Positions 1 to 8,885 of a DNA stretch of 38,982 nt are shown piece after piece; the stretch's first letter is position 1, and each line of letters opens with the position of its first letter. This DNA is from Clostridia bacterium. GTDB lineage: Bacteria > Bacillota > Peptococcia > Peptococcales > BICA1-8. The stretch spans positions 1 through 38,982 of the forward strand of contig JASKKI010000017.1 of assembly GCA_030154225.1 (NCBI GenBank), read 5' to 3'. The position numbers were made by a program, and so were the translations under genes. The notes beneath the pieces were generated by a model. It ran no database searches, was not told where the DNA came from, and was given only the letters and a program-made list of their open reading frames with translations.

Positions 1-189
1 CAAAAAATCACATTATGCTTATGGAAAATTTTAACATATGGGTTTTAGGGTTATTAGCTAACGAAGAGGATTACAATTAAATTTACTCTTCAGAGCTGGC
101 TTTATTTAGTTAATCTTGCCATTTGTTTTCTGTTGTGATATACTATTCCTGGATTTTACTTGGATAACTGGGAAGGATATTTGGTGTCA

Positions 190-225
190 AGAGAGTGGGT
201 TTTCGCCCACTCTTTCATGTTATTT
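190..225 (+). terminator. Intrinsic terminator upstream of rimP
   Basis: A 10-bp stem (190-199 pairing with 206-215, core AGAGTGGG/CCCACTCT) with a 6-nt loop is followed by a T-rich but interrupted run. It probably ends the transcript of whatever gene lies before the window. The rimP operon then starts from its own promoter in 226-280, where only weak -35/-10 candidates are visible. Confidence 0.75.
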
Positions 226-295
226 TTGTTCTTGAATATGAGCGATAAATAATGTTAAAAATAAAAATTACGGAATTATGGAAAGGAGTGGGTTT

Positions 296-751
296 ATGGC
301 TAAAATTGAAGCAATTATAACGGAGATTGCTCAACCTATCATTGAAGAAAATGGTATGGAGCTTGTTGATGTGGAGTTTGTTAAAGAAGGCTCGGAATGG
401 TTTTTGAGAATTTTTATTGATAAAGAAGAAGGAATAGACCTTAACGATTGTGAAAAAATTAGCAAGTTGATTGGAAATTTATTAGATGAAAAAGATCCCA
501 TTAATCAATCTTATCACTTGGAAATATCCTCTCCAGGTATAGAACGGCCTTTAAAAAAAACACAGGACTTTCTAAGATTTCAGGGCCACTCCATTCAGGT
601 TAGAACATTTAAACCAATTGAGGGAAGGAAAAAATTTATTGGTACGTTAGAAACTGCCAATGATGATGAGATCTCTATTTTAATTGGAGAAAACAGGGTA
701 TCTATTCCTAGAAATAAAATTTCCAAAGCTAATTTGATCTGGGAAGATTAA
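296..751 (+). CDS. rimP: Ribosome maturation factor RimP
   Basis: RimP binds the small ribosomal subunit and helps assemble the 30S head in the cytoplasm. The 151-residue protein has the usual family length and the conserved LEISSPGIERPL motif at residues 75-86, with the Sm-like C-terminal domain after about residue 90. An upstream in-frame ATG at 278 is unlikely to be used. The AAAGGAG at 282-288 lies 7 nt before the ATG at 296, and MAKIEAI is a typical RimP start. It is the first gene of the rimP-nusA-ylxR-ylxQ-infB-rbfA operon found throughout the Firmicutes. The identification is secure from motif and position. Confidence 0.95.
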   Translation: MAKIEAIITEIAQPIIEENGMELVDVEFVKEGSEWFLRIFIDKEEGIDLNDCEKISKLIGNLLDEKDPINQSYHLEISSPGIERPLKKTQDFLRFQGHSIQVRTFKPIEGRKKFIGTLETANDDEISILIGENRVSIPRNKISKANLIWED

Positions 752-777
752 AAATTTAATAACAGGAGGTTTTTTGG

Positions 778-1857
778 GTGAATCTGGAGTTGATTGAAGC
801 TTTAAAAGAACTAGAAAAAGAAAAAGGAATTGATTCTGAAATTATAATTGAAGCAATCGAGGCTGCACTAATATCGGCATATAAAAAGAACTTTGGTTCA
901 TTACAAAATGTACGTGTATTTATTGATAGGGTTACAGGTGAAATAAAAGTATTTGCCCGTAAGGAAGTTGTGGAAAAAGTAGAAGATGAAAGGGCAGAAA
1001 TTGCCCTGGAAGATGCTATTAAGATTAATCCTAAGTATGAACTGAATGATGTTGTGGAAATAGAAGTTACGCCAAAAAACTTTGGCAGAATTGCCGCTCA
1101 AACTGCAAAACAGGTTGTTGTACAAAGAATAAGAGAAGCGGAAAGAACATTAATATATGATGAGTTTTCCAATCGGGAAAGTGATATAGTTACCGGTACT
1201 ATTCAGAGAATAGAGGCAAAGAATATATTTATTGATTTAGGGAAAACAGAAGCAATTTTAACTCCAACAGAACAAATTCCAGGAGAAAGCCATAATATTC
1301 ATGAACGCATTAAAGCCTACATTGTTGAAGTACGCAAAACACCTAAAGGTCCCCAAATTATTGTTTCCAGGACTCATCCGGGCTTACTAAAAAGATTATT
1401 CGAATTAGAGGTACCTGAAATTCATGATGGAATTGTGGAAATAAAGTCTGTATCCAGGGAAGCAGGGTCCCGTTCTAAAATTGCTGTATATTCCCATGAT
1501 GAAAATGTTGACCCTGTTGGTGCTTGTGTAGGACCTAAAGGCATGAGAGTGCAAACCATAGTTAATGAATTAAGAGGAGAAAAGATAGATATAGTCAAAT
1601 GGGATAAAAACATGGAAGTATATATTGCTAATTCTCTAAGCCCAGCTAAGGTTCTGGATGTGCAGATAAATGAAGAAGAAAAAAAGGCACGAGTTATTGT
1701 TCCAGATTATCAATTATCCTTAGCAATCGGTAAAGAAGGTCAAAATGCACGTTTAGCCGCTAAACTTACTGGTTGGAAGATAGATATTAAAAGTGAAACC
1801 CAAGCTAAAGAAGCGGGAATTTATTTTGAGGATAATAAAGAGTATGTGGAGGGATGA
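778..1857 (+). CDS. nusA: Transcription termination/antitermination protein NusA
   Basis: NusA binds RNA polymerase and nascent RNA and modulates pausing, termination and antitermination. The 359-residue form is typical of Gram-positive bacteria, which lack the C-terminal acidic repeats of the E. coli protein. In order it has the N-terminal polymerase-binding domain (about 1-125), an S1 domain (about 130-200, starting near DIVTGTIQRIEAKNIFIDLG), and two KH domains, including GPKGMRVQTIVNEL and AIGKEGQNARLAAKLTGW. Translation starts at GTG 778, 7 nt after AGGAGGT at 764-770. It lies 26 nt behind rimP in the same operon. Confidence 0.96.
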   Translation: MNLELIEALKELEKEKGIDSEIIIEAIEAALISAYKKNFGSLQNVRVFIDRVTGEIKVFARKEVVEKVEDERAEIALEDAIKINPKYELNDVVEIEVTPKNFGRIAAQTAKQVVVQRIREAERTLIYDEFSNRESDIVTGTIQRIEAKNIFIDLGKTEAILTPTEQIPGESHNIHERIKAYIVEVRKTPKGPQIIVSRTHPGLLKRLFELEVPEIHDGIVEIKSVSREAGSRSKIAVYSHDENVDPVGACVGPKGMRVQTIVNELRGEKIDIVKWDKNMEVYIANSLSPAKVLDVQINEEEKKARVIVPDYQLSLAIGKEGQNARLAAKLTGWKIDIKSETQAKEAGIYFEDNKEYVEG

Positions 1858-1860
1858 TGA

Positions 1861-2124
1861 TTGCCAAAGAAAATTCCACAACGCATGTGTATCGGCTGTC
1901 AAAATATGTTTAATAAAAGGGAATTACTACGTATTGTAAGAACACCAGAAGGGGATATTCTATTGGACAATACCGGAAAGAAATCCGGACGAGGAGCATA
2001 TATTTGTTCTAATATGGAATGTTTTAAAAAAATAGTGAAAACGAAAAAACTGGAAAAAGCTTTAAAGACTACAATACCTGAAGAAGTTTATGAAAATTTA
2101 AAGGTGCATTTTCATGAAGAATAA
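1861..2124 (+). CDS. ylxR: YlxR/RnpM family RNA-binding protein
   Basis: This small basic protein (87 residues) carries the family signature: an N-terminal CIGC motif, the RELLRIVR segment and the GRGAYIC motif. YlxR proteins bind nucleic acid, and the Bacillus member has been reported as a modulator of RNase P (RnpM). The start is TTG 1861, 7 nt downstream of GGAGGG at 1848-1853, which lies inside the end of nusA, so the two are probably translationally coupled. It stays in the conserved nusA-ylxR-ylxQ-infB order. The family call is firm; the RNase P role is from family knowledge only. Confidence 0.9.
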   Translation: MPKKIPQRMCIGCQNMFNKRELLRIVRTPEGDILLDNTGKKSGRGAYICSNMECFKKIVKTKKLEKALKTTIPEEVYENLKVHFHEE

Positions 2125-2416
2125 ACTCCATGTTTTTACCATGCTAGGTTTTGCCCAAAAAGCGGGTAAAATTGTTTCTGGGGAATCTGCCGTAAAAGCA
2201 ATGCTTAATAAGGGGCAAATTCATCTAATAATTATGGCGGAAGATTTATCAGAAAATCGTAAAAAATTTTGGTCATACTTAGCTTTACAAAGTAGAATTC
2301 CTGTTTCTATTATTGGTACGAAACAGGAATTAGGAATAGCTATAGGGTTATCACCAAGGGCTATTATTGGAATTACCGATTTACAAATGGCAAAATCAAT
2401 TGAGTTGAAAATGTAA
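2114..2416 (+). CDS. ylxQ: YlxQ, L7Ae-type K-turn RNA-binding protein
   Basis: This 100-residue protein belongs to the ribosomal L7Ae/L30e/S12e family. The family features [15 protein letters not shown] and [15 protein letters not shown] are visible, followed by a conserved glycine/isoleucine-rich second half. Bacterial YlxQ proteins bind kink-turn RNA, though their cellular target is not settled. The ATG at 2114 lies inside ylxR (11-nt overlap), which implies coupled translation. Conserved position between ylxR and infB supports the call. Confidence 0.88.
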   Translation: MKNKLHVFTMLGFAQKAGKIVSGESAVKAMLNKGQIHLIIMAEDLSENRKKFWSYLALQSRIPVSIIGTKQELGIAIGLSPRAIIGITDLQMAKSIELKM

Positions 2417-2436
2417 TAAAATCTGGGGGTGATTGG

Positions 2437-4641
2437 ATGGCTAAAAAGAGAATTCACGAATTAGCTAAAGATATGGGAATAAGTAGTAAAGATTTATTGG
2501 ATAAATTAATTGATTTAGGGCTTCCTGTTAAAAATCATATGAGTACTATTCCATCTCATGAAGTAAAACGAATTCAAAATATGGTTAATAATTTGAATGA
2601 AAAGAAGGAAACGGAAAAAAGTGATAAAACAGAAAAACCTATTGAAAATACTAAAAATAATAATCGAAAACCAAAACCGGTTATTGATCCTGTTGAAGAT
2701 ATTGATAAAAACCAGGATGAATTTGATGTATTCCCTTATTTAGATGCAACTAAAACCAAGAAAGTTTCTAAAGCCAAAAAAAATATAGAAAGTAATAACC
2801 AAAAACCTTTTAATAAAAATAAGGTGAAAGGTAAGGGTAAAAACAAAAATAGAAATTTCAAAGATACTACTTCCAAGGAAGTAGTAGAGGTAAAAAGACA
2901 TGTAACTTTAAAAGGCTCAATTAGTGTGCAGGACTTAGCTCATCAATTAGGTAAGAAGGCAACAGAAGTAATAAAAAAATTAATGCTGATGGGTACTATG
3001 GTTACTATTAACCAAGAATTAGATGTGGATACAGCAACCATTATTGCCGAAGAATTTGGTGCAACTGTTGAAATAAAAGCAAGTAAAGAAGAAGAACTAT
3101 TTGCAGAGATTGAGGATAAGCCGGAAGATTTAGAATTAAGGCCACCTATAGTAACTATCATGGGCCATGTAGACCATGGTAAGACTTCATTATTGGATAA
3201 AATTAGGGAAACTAATGTTATTGCTACTGAAGCGGGTGGAATTACCCAGCATATTGGGGCTTATCAAGTTGAAATAAGGGAGGAAAAAATTACTTTTTTA
3301 GATACTCCCGGTCATGAAGCTTTTACAGCTATGCGTGCCCGCGGGGCCCAGGTAACGGATATAGCTATTTTAGTTGTAGCAGCTGATGATGGTGTTATGC
3401 CTCAAACTGTTGAAGCAATTCATCATGCTAAAGCGGCAAAAGTTCCTATTATTGTTGCCATCAATAAAATAGATAAACCTAATAGTAATCCCGATAGAGT
3501 AAAACAGGAGCTTACTGAATATGGTTTGGTTTCCGAAGAATGGGGTGGAGATACAATAATGGTTCCTGTTTCTGCTTTGACCGGTGAGGGAATTGATAAT
3601 CTCCTGGAAATGATTTTATTAGTAGCTGAAGTTCAAGAATTAAAAGCTAATCCCAAGCGTAATGCTCGTGGTACTGTTGTCGAGGCTAAACTAGATAAAG
3701 GACGGGGTCCTGTAGCTACTTTATTAATTCAAACTGGAACTTTAAATGTTGGGGATTTTCTAATTGTTGGGTCAACCCAGGGTAGAATAAGGGCTATGTT
3801 TGATTATAAAGGTAAAAAACTAAAAACTGCTGGACCTTCCACACCTGTTGAAATACTAGGTTTATCAGATGTTCCCAGTGCTGGAGATGATTTTATAGCA
3901 GTAGAAGATGAAAAATTGGCTAAACAAGTCGCTGAAAAAAGACAACAGGAAAAACATCACGAAGAAATTACCAAACGGAGTAAAGTATCCCTGGATGAAT
4001 TATTTGCCCAAATTCAAAAAGGTGATGTAAAAGATTTAAATATTATCTTAAAAGCAGATGTACAAGGTTCCATCGAGGCAATAAAACAATCACTGGAAAA
4101 ATTAAGTAATGATGAAGTACGGGTAAATATCATTCATTCAGCCGTTGGTGGTATCAAAGAAACTGATGTTATGCTAGCAACTGCCTCCGATGCCATAATT
4201 ATTGGTTTTAATGTTCGACCTGATATGAATGCTAAAAGAGCAGCAGAAAAAGAAGATATTGATATTAGAACATATAGAGTTATTTATGATGCCATTGAAG
4301 ATGTAAAAGCAGCCCTGAGTGGTTTACTAGCACCGGAAATTAAAGAAGTGGACTTAGGTCAAGCAGAAGTTAGGGCAATTTTTAAAGTTCCCAAAGTAGG
4401 AACTATCGCTGGTTGTTATGTAACTGAGGGCAAAATATCAAGGTCAGCAAAAATCCGGGTGGTACGTGATGGTGTCGTTATTCATGATGGAGAATTGGCA
4501 TCTTTAAAACGCTTTAAAGATGATGTAAAAGAAGTAGCTGCGGGATATGAATGTGGTATAGGTGTAGAAAAGTTTAATGATCTAAAAGAAGGGGATATCT
4601 TAGAAGCATATACATTTGAAGAAATAAAAAGGGAACTTTAA
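2437..4641 (+). CDS. infB: Translation initiation factor IF-2
   Basis: IF-2 is the GTPase that brings initiator fMet-tRNA to the 30S subunit and promotes subunit joining. The 734-residue protein has a short IF2-N domain (about 1-50), a lysine/asparagine-rich linker (about 55-150), a second IF2-N domain (about 160-210) and the GTPase core. Visible GTPase motifs are GHVDHGKT (243-250), DTPGH (289-293) and NKID (343-346). Beta-barrel and C-terminal fMet-tRNA-binding domains follow. It starts at ATG 2437 after GGGGGTGAT. The linker is short compared with enterobacterial IF-2, as is usual in low-GC Gram-positives. Confidence 0.97.
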   Translation: MAKKRIHELAKDMGISSKDLLDKLIDLGLPVKNHMSTIPSHEVKRIQNMVNNLNEKKETEKSDKTEKPIENTKNNNRKPKPVIDPVEDIDKNQDEFDVFPYLDATKTKKVSKAKKNIESNNQKPFNKNKVKGKGKNKNRNFKDTTSKEVVEVKRHVTLKGSISVQDLAHQLGKKATEVIKKLMLMGTMVTINQELDVDTATIIAEEFGATVEIKASKEEELFAEIEDKPEDLELRPPIVTIMGHVDHGKTSLLDKIRETNVIATEAGGITQHIGAYQVEIREEKITFLDTPGHEAFTAMRARGAQVTDIAILVVAADDGVMPQTVEAIHHAKAAKVPIIVAINKIDKPNSNPDRVKQELTEYGLVSEEWGGDTIMVPVSALTGEGIDNLLEMILLVAEVQELKANPKRNARGTVVEAKLDKGRGPVATLLIQTGTLNVGDFLIVGSTQGRIRAMFDYKGKKLKTAGPSTPVEILGLSDVPSAGDDFIAVEDEKLAKQVAEKRQQEKHHEEITKRSKVSLDELFAQIQKGDVKDLNIILKADVQGSIEAIKQSLEKLSNDEVRVNIIHSAVGGIKETDVMLATASDAIIIGFNVRPDMNAKRAAEKEDIDIRTYRVIYDAIEDVKAALSGLLAPEIKEVDLGQAEVRAIFKVPKVGTIAGCYVTEGKISRSAKIRVVRDGVVIHDGELASLKRFKDDVKEVAAGYECGIGVEKFNDLKEGDILEAYTFEEIKREL

Positions 4642-4656
4642 TCCTGAGGTGATTTT

Positions 4657-5037
4657 ATGGGAAAAATGCGCAGTAATAGAATAGCTGAAGAAATAAAACG
4701 GGAATTAGCACAAATTATAAGAACAGAATTAAAAGATCCGAGAATTAAGGGTTTAATAAGTATTACTAGTGTTGAGGTTACAGGTGATCTGCGTTATGCG
4801 GAAGTTTTTATTAGTCATTATGGTAATAAAGAAGAACAAGTAGAAGTTATAAATGCTTTAAAAAAAGCAGCAGGTTTTATGAGAAGCGAACTGGGAAAAC
4901 GAATCAGATTAAGATTTACCCCCGAATTATTATTTAAGTTTGATGAATCAATGGAGCATGGTGCAAAGATATCTGCTATTCTCTCTCAGATTAATACAAA
5001 ACAGGAGGATAGTAATGGAAGACATTCTAAAGATTAA
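4657..5037 (+). CDS. rbfA: Ribosome-binding factor A
   Basis: RbfA is a single KH-type domain protein that assists late 30S maturation, especially processing of the 16S 5' end and cold adaptation. The 126-residue product has the family-typical N-terminus MRSNRIAEEIKRELAQII, the segment LKDPRIKGLISITSVEVTGDL, and RIRLRFTPELLFKFDES. It follows infB by 15 nt. Its last 23 nt overlap the start of nrnA, so the two genes are probably translated in a coupled way. Confidence 0.95.
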   Translation: MGKMRSNRIAEEIKRELAQIIRTELKDPRIKGLISITSVEVTGDLRYAEVFISHYGNKEEQVEVINALKKAAGFMRSELGKRIRLRFTPELLFKFDESMEHGAKISAILSQINTKQEDSNGRHSKD

Positions 5038-5995
5038 AGATCTAATTCTTGAAAGCGAAGAAATCACAATAGTTTCTCATTATCATCCCGATGGAGATAC
5101 ATTGGGTTCTCAGATTGCTTTGGCTTTAGGCTTGGAACAGTTAGGTAAAAAAACAGTGTTAATAAATAAAAATCCAATTCCCAATTACTATCAATTTTTA
5201 TCCAATTGGCAAAATATAAAACCTCTGGATCAAATAGAAAAGCTATCCAAGATTATTATTTGTGTTGATTGTGCCACATTAGAAAGAACTGGTTATGATC
5301 TTTTTAGTTTTAAGAAAAGGGAATCAATTTTGATTAATATTGACCATCATATTAGCAATACTAATTTTGCTCAGTTAAACTGGGTAGATGCCCAAGCAGC
5401 GTCTACTGCAGAGTTAATCTATGACCTATTGGGTTTACTACAGATAAAAATTGATGAAAAAATTGCTACTGCTTTATATACCGGAATAAGTACGGATACT
5501 GGTTCATTTCTTTATGAAAATACCACTCCCACGACTCATATTGTTGTTGCAGATTTATTAAATCGTGGGGCAAATGTCAATCTGGTTAGGACCAATTATT
5601 ATGAAAATGTTAGTATTTCTAAACTGAAATTATTAAAATATGGTCTTAATAATCTTTTCTTTGCAGCTGAAGAAAAGATTGCTTGGATAACTATTAATAG
5701 GGAAACTTTCATATCATCCGGTGCATCTGATGGAGATGCGGAAGGATTAATAAACTATATCAAAAACATAGCCGGTGTAGAAATAGCTATCATTTTTAGA
5801 GAAATATCCTCCGAGAAAATTAAAGTAAGTATGCGTTCTAAAACCTGGGTAGATGTAAATAAATTAGCATCTTCTTTTGGAGGAGGAGGTCATCCGCGAG
5901 CAGCAGGTTGTATTATTTTCGGACAACTAGATCAGGTAGTTGAAAAAGTTACAGCTAGTGCTATGAAAAGTATAGCTCAAGGAGGGGCTAATTAA
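5015..5995 (+). CDS. nrnA: Bifunctional oligoribonuclease/PAP phosphatase NrnA (DHH family)
   Basis: NrnA degrades very short RNAs and dephosphorylates 3'-phosphoadenosine 5'-phosphate. The 326-residue protein has the metal-binding SHYHPDGDT motif (21-29), the DHH triad (110-112) and the C-terminal DHHA1 motif GGGGH (289-293). An earlier in-frame ATG at 4940 lies deep inside rbfA. The ATG at 5015 is preferred because AGGAGG at 5003-5008 sits 6 nt upstream and the protein then begins just before the conserved first strand. Conserved position between rbfA and truB supports the name. Confidence 0.92.
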   Translation: MEDILKIKDLILESEEITIVSHYHPDGDTLGSQIALALGLEQLGKKTVLINKNPIPNYYQFLSNWQNIKPLDQIEKLSKIIICVDCATLERTGYDLFSFKKRESILINIDHHISNTNFAQLNWVDAQAASTAELIYDLLGLLQIKIDEKIATALYTGISTDTGSFLYENTTPTTHIVVADLLNRGANVNLVRTNYYENVSISKLKLLKYGLNNLFFAAEEKIAWITINRETFISSGASDGDAEGLINYIKNIAGVEIAIIFREISSEKIKVSMRSKTWVDVNKLASSFGGGGHPRAAGCIIFGQLDQVVEKVTASAMKSIAQGGAN

Positions 5996-5997
5996 TT

Positions 5998-6870
5998 TTG
6001 GATGGTGTAATTAATGTTTTTAAGCATCCTGGCGTTTCTTCCCATGATATAGTACAAGGTGTTAGAAAATTATTGAAGACTAAAAAAGTAGGTCATACGG
6101 GAACTTTAGATCCTGATGCAGTAGGTGTTTTGCCAATCTGTGTAGGTAAAGCAACTAGGTTAGTAGAATATTTAACGTCTTCAACAAAACTTTATAGGGT
6201 TATAATGACTTTTGGTTATGAGACAGATACTCAGGATGGGTCAGGACAAATTACTAGAAAAACAGAGTTGCCAGAATTAAATGAAAAAGAATTCGCAAAT
6301 ATATTAAATACATTTGTTGGCGAAATTGAACAAATTCCTCCAATGTTTTCAGCAATAAAGATAAATGGACAACCATTATATGAATTAGCTCGTCAGGGGA
6401 AAAAAATTTTAAGAGAACCCAGAAAAGTCCAGATTCACGAAATAAAATTAATAAAATATAGTAAGTATAGAGCTCTTTTTGATGTAAAATGTAGTAAAGG
6501 AACGTATATTAGAACTTTATGTCAGGATATAGGTAGGACTGTTAATTCTAGTGCCTATATGTCCTTTTTATTACGGGTACAGTCAGGTATTTTTCATGTA
6601 GGTAATGCATTTACTTTAGAAGAACTAGCTTTACTTAGTCCTGATCAATACTTAGTGAAACCTGCTGAAAGTTTACGTGACTGGCCTGAATTAATTCTAT
6701 ATAATGAAAATATTAACCGCGTTATTAATGGTAATAAAATTAAACTCACTCATATCTCCACTAAATTTCATGAAGAAAAAATGTATAAAGTTTTAAATAA
6801 ACAAGGGGATTTACTGGCAATAGGATTTATTAAAGATAATTATTTTAAACCAGAAAAGGTATTTAGGTGA
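5998..6870 (+). CDS. truB: tRNA pseudouridine(55) synthase TruB
   Basis: TruB makes pseudouridine 55 in the T-loop of tRNAs. The 290-residue protein shows the catalytic motif GTLDPDAVGVLP with the nucleophilic aspartate at residue 38, and the RNA-binding KGTYIRTLCQDIG segment in the middle. The start is TTG 5998. The nearest ribosome binding site, AAGGAGGGG at 5979-5987, lies within the 3' end of nrnA and is spaced slightly far (about 10-12 nt). No better start exists before the conserved DGVINVFKHPG. It sits in its usual place between nrnA and ribF. Confidence 0.94.
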   Translation: MDGVINVFKHPGVSSHDIVQGVRKLLKTKKVGHTGTLDPDAVGVLPICVGKATRLVEYLTSSTKLYRVIMTFGYETDTQDGSGQITRKTELPELNEKEFANILNTFVGEIEQIPPMFSAIKINGQPLYELARQGKKILREPRKVQIHEIKLIKYSKYRALFDVKCSKGTYIRTLCQDIGRTVNSSAYMSFLLRVQSGIFHVGNAFTLEELALLSPDQYLVKPAESLRDWPELILYNENINRVINGNKIKLTHISTKFHEEKMYKVLNKQGDLLAIGFIKDNYFKPEKVFR

Positions 6871-6877
6871 GAACATA

Positions 6878-7807
6878 ATGAAGATATTCAGAAATTTAGA
6901 AGATTTTGTTTTACCAGATAAGCCGTTAGTAGCCGTTTTAGGAAACTTTGATGGTGTTCATTTAGGACATCAAAAGTTAATAAAAACAGCTAAGGACATT
7001 ACTGATTCTTTGAGAGGAGAAACCCTAGTTTTTACTTTTTTTCCCCACCCCCAACTGGTATTAAATAAGGAAATACAAATGTTAAATTCTTTTGAATTAA
7101 AAACTAGACTTATTAAGGATTTGGGAGTGGATAGTATACTAGCCATACCCTTTACTGAAGAAATTTCTAAATTAACTCCTCAGCAATTTGTGCAACAAGT
7201 ACTCCACGAAAAACTTAAGGTGTCCCATGTTGTGGCAGGATTTAATTTTTCTTTTGGCTATCAAGGAAGCGGAAAAGCTCTAGATTTAATTAGATTAGCA
7301 GGTGAATTAAATATTAAGGTTACTATAATGGAACCTTTTTACATGGATAAGGAACTAGTAAGTAGCACTAGAATCAGGGAGTATATAAAAAAGGGACAAA
7401 TTAAAAAGGCCAGTAAATTATTGGGATATCAACCAACAATACAAGGCAAAGTCGTTTCAGGTAATAGGATTGGTAGGCAAATTGGCTTTCCGACAGCCAA
7501 TTTAGAATGGGATAGGCATCTACTTATACCAGGTCCTGGTGTTTATGCTGTTAAAGTAGCTGTGAATGATGATCTAAAATTGGGTGTTCTTAATATTGGT
7601 TTTAAGCCTACAGTTAGTGAGAAAGAAATTCTTACTATGGAAGTTAACATTTTAGAATTTAATCAAGAAATTTATGATTGGAAAATAGAAATTAATTTTT
7701 ATGAAAAGATAAGGAATGAAAAAAAATTTAATAATATTACCCAACTTAAAGAACAGATAGCCTTAGATATTATTAGTTGTAGGAAAATCTTTGCAAGTCT
7801 AGATTAA
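6878..7807 (+). CDS. ribF: Bifunctional riboflavin kinase/FAD synthetase RibF
   Basis: RibF phosphorylates riboflavin to FMN and adenylates FMN to FAD. The 309-residue protein has the nucleotidyltransferase motif GNFDGVHLGHQ (22-32), the SSTRIREYIKKG segment that ends the adenylyltransferase domain, and the kinase motif GFPTAN (203-208) in the C-terminal half. It starts at ATG 6878, seven nt behind truB, in the usual truB-ribF arrangement. It appears to be the last gene of this transcription unit. Confidence 0.95.
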   Translation: MKIFRNLEDFVLPDKPLVAVLGNFDGVHLGHQKLIKTAKDITDSLRGETLVFTFFPHPQLVLNKEIQMLNSFELKTRLIKDLGVDSILAIPFTEEISKLTPQQFVQQVLHEKLKVSHVVAGFNFSFGYQGSGKALDLIRLAGELNIKVTIMEPFYMDKELVSSTRIREYIKKGQIKKASKLLGYQPTIQGKVVSGNRIGRQIGFPTANLEWDRHLLIPGPGVYAVKVAVNDDLKLGVLNIGFKPTVSEKEILTMEVNILEFNQEIYDWKIEINFYEKIRNEKKFNNITQLKEQIALDIISCRKIFASLD

Positions 7808-7837
7808 TATTTTTTAGAATATTAGACATTTTACTCA

Positions 7838-7882
7838 CCTTTATCAGATATATATTTACTAAATATTACTGATAAGGGGGAG
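7838..7882 (+). promoter_or_regulatory. Inverted repeat covering the ribosome binding site of the next gene
   Basis: CCTTTATCAG at 7838-7847 pairs with CTGATAAGGG at 7869-7878 (10 pairs, one of them G-T). The 3' arm contains the AAGGGGGAG ribosome binding site (7874-7882) of the gene starting at 7889. Inside the loop is a 15-nt perfect palindrome (ATATTTA at 7852-7858, TAAATAT at 7860-7866) sharing almost the same centre. As RNA it could hide the binding site; as DNA it could be an operator. No T-run follows, so it is not a classical terminator. Confidence 0.5.
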
Positions 7883-7888
7883 TTTTTT

Positions 7889-8107
7889 ATGTTGTATTAT
7901 ATTGATGAAAACCATGGTTTTTATAAAGATTTAGCGGAAAAGATAACTAATATTGTCTATACTAAGGAATTTTCTAGTTTACAGTTTGAATTAGAGCTAC
8001 TTTACAACAAACAAGATTTTGACAGACCCCAAATGCAAGCCTTTCAAGATGCACTATATAGTTTCTTAGCCCAAGATGAAGGTTTAAAACCCGCCAAGGC
8101 TTATTAG
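7889..8107 (+). CDS. Small protein of unknown function (72 aa)
   Basis: I do not recognise this protein. It is acidic and soluble-looking, has no membrane segment, and is rich in aromatic and charged residues (starts MLYYIDENHGFYKDL). The reading frame is preceded by a strong AAGGGGGAG 6 nt before the ATG and is followed 11 nt later by another small gene, so the two probably form one unit. A hairpin overlaps its ribosome binding site. It lies between ribF and rpsO, which are adjacent in Bacillus-type gene order. Confidence 0.6.
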   Translation: MLYYIDENHGFYKDLAEKITNIVYTKEFSSLQFELELLYNKQDFDRPQMQAFQDALYSFLAQDEGLKPAKAY

Positions 8108-8118
8108 GGTGAAAAACT

Positions 8119-8340
8119 GTGCGGGTTATAATAACTGAACATGCCAAAAAAAGGTTAAAAGATTGCCGCCAAGAGAAAATTAGTATTTCTGATATAGTCA
8201 TTGCTGCTAAACAAATTCCCGGATTTATTCCTACTGCTACAAGGTTTAGGGGATTTATCAGTAAGTCGGGAAGAATATTTGATATAGTTGCTAAAGATAT
8301 TGATTCTGGCCGGTTGGTTATTACCATAATCGGAAAATAA
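8119..8340 (+). CDS. Small basic protein resembling the DUF4258 family (73 aa)
   Basis: The product starts MRVIITEHAKKRLKD, continues ISISDIVIAAKQIPGF, and ends in a two-strand segment RLVITIIGK. This order (a His-Ala-x-x-Arg helix, an alternating helix and a closing beta-hairpin) resembles DUF4258-type small proteins, some of which are suspected toxins with RNase-like folds. That similarity is from memory of the family pattern and is not verified. GTG 8119 lies 6 nt after AGGGTGA (8106-8112), which overlaps the stop codon of the preceding 72-residue gene, so translation is probably coupled. Confidence 0.55.
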   Translation: MRVIITEHAKKRLKDCRQEKISISDIVIAAKQIPGFIPTATRFRGFISKSGRIFDIVAKDIDSGRLVITIIGK

Positions 8341-8341
8341 C

Positions 8342-8370
8342 TTGCAATAGGTATATATTTTATATATAAT
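8342..8370 (+). promoter_or_regulatory. Sigma-A type promoter of rpsO
   Basis: TTGCAA at 8342-8347 and a perfect TATAAT at 8365-8370 are separated by 17 nt. Transcription would start near 8377 and give a leader of about 84 nt before rpsO. The promoter begins directly after the stop codon at 8340, so rpsO is separable from the upstream genes. Confidence 0.75.
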
Positions 8371-8383
8371 TATTAATGTTGAA

Positions 8384-8431
8384 CTGTAGGCTAGGATTGA
8401 CGAGTTCTCCGGCGTTATTCTTGGCTTATGG
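8384..8431 (+). promoter_or_regulatory. Long hairpin in the rpsO leader, candidate S15 autoregulatory site
   Basis: 8384-8402 pairs with 8413-8431 across 19 positions with a single T-T mismatch, several G-U pairs and a 10-nt loop (8403-8412). It lies within the transcribed leader and ends about 14 nt before the AAGGAGGTGA of rpsO. Ribosomal protein S15 represses its own mRNA in several bacteria by binding leader RNA that mimics its 16S site, which contains a G-U/G-C motif. The function here is inferred; the hairpin itself is clear. Confidence 0.55.
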
Positions 8432-8460
8432 GGTTAATATTTTAAGGAGGTGAAATACCA

Positions 8461-8730
8461 ATGGTTTTAAAAAGTGATCAGAAACAAGAAATAATCAAAC
8501 AGTTTCAAATTCATGAAAATGATACCGGATCACCTGAAGTACAAATTGCAATTTTAACTAACAGAATTAACTATTTAACTGAACATTTAAAAGAACATAA
8601 AAAAGACCATCATTCTCGTCGTGGGTTATTGAAAATGGTTGGTCAAAGGAGAGGTCTTTTAAACTATCTTATGAAAAACGATATTGAAAGGTATCGTAAA
8701 ATAATTTCTATCTTGGGCATACGTAGATAG
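8461..8730 (+). CDS. rpsO: 30S ribosomal protein S15
   Basis: S15 binds the central domain of 16S rRNA and is a primary assembly protein of the small subunit. The 89-residue length is canonical, and the family segments [39 protein letters not shown] and RRGLLNYL are all present. ATG 8461 follows AAGGAGGTGA with normal spacing. It has its own promoter, leader hairpin and terminator, so it can be made as a single-gene transcript. Confidence 0.98.
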   Translation: MVLKSDQKQEIIKQFQIHENDTGSPEVQIAILTNRINYLTEHLKEHKKDHHSRRGLLKMVGQRRGLLNYLMKNDIERYRKIISILGIRR

Positions 8731-8739
8731 TAGCATAAA

Positions 8740-8768
8740 AAAGAGCGGTTTAAACCGCTCTTTAAGTA
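8740..8768 (+). terminator. Intrinsic terminator of rpsO
   Basis: A perfect 24-nt palindrome (AAAGAGCGGTTT at 8740-8751, its complement at 8752-8763) gives a GC-containing stem whose 3' end is T-rich. It lies 10 nt after the rpsO stop codon. Because the tail is weak, some read-through into pnp is possible. Confidence 0.8.
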
Positions 8769-8885
8769 TTTATATTACTAAAAGAAGGATATAATAAAAA
8801 TAATATCGAAATTAATTATTTTTAAATATATTTTTTATTGAAATGAATAATTGTGTATTACATAGTAGGAGGTACTTTGCAGTTT

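Noticed and set aside
3-80. Open frame to the left edge ending in TAA at 78-80, possibly the tail of an upstream gene
   Set aside because: Only 25 codons are visible and they match no family tail I know; another frame stops at 32-34 and could equally be the real end. Too little to call.
278-295. Alternative ATG start for rimP at 278
   Set aside because: The ribosome binding site AAAGGAG lies after this ATG and is correctly spaced for the ATG at 296.
901-1125. Minus-strand open frames opposite nusA and many other genes (for example 2221-2457, 23301-23792)
   Set aside because: They lie antisense to well-identified genes, lack ribosome binding sites and give low-complexity or unrecognisable products; they are shadows of the coding strand.
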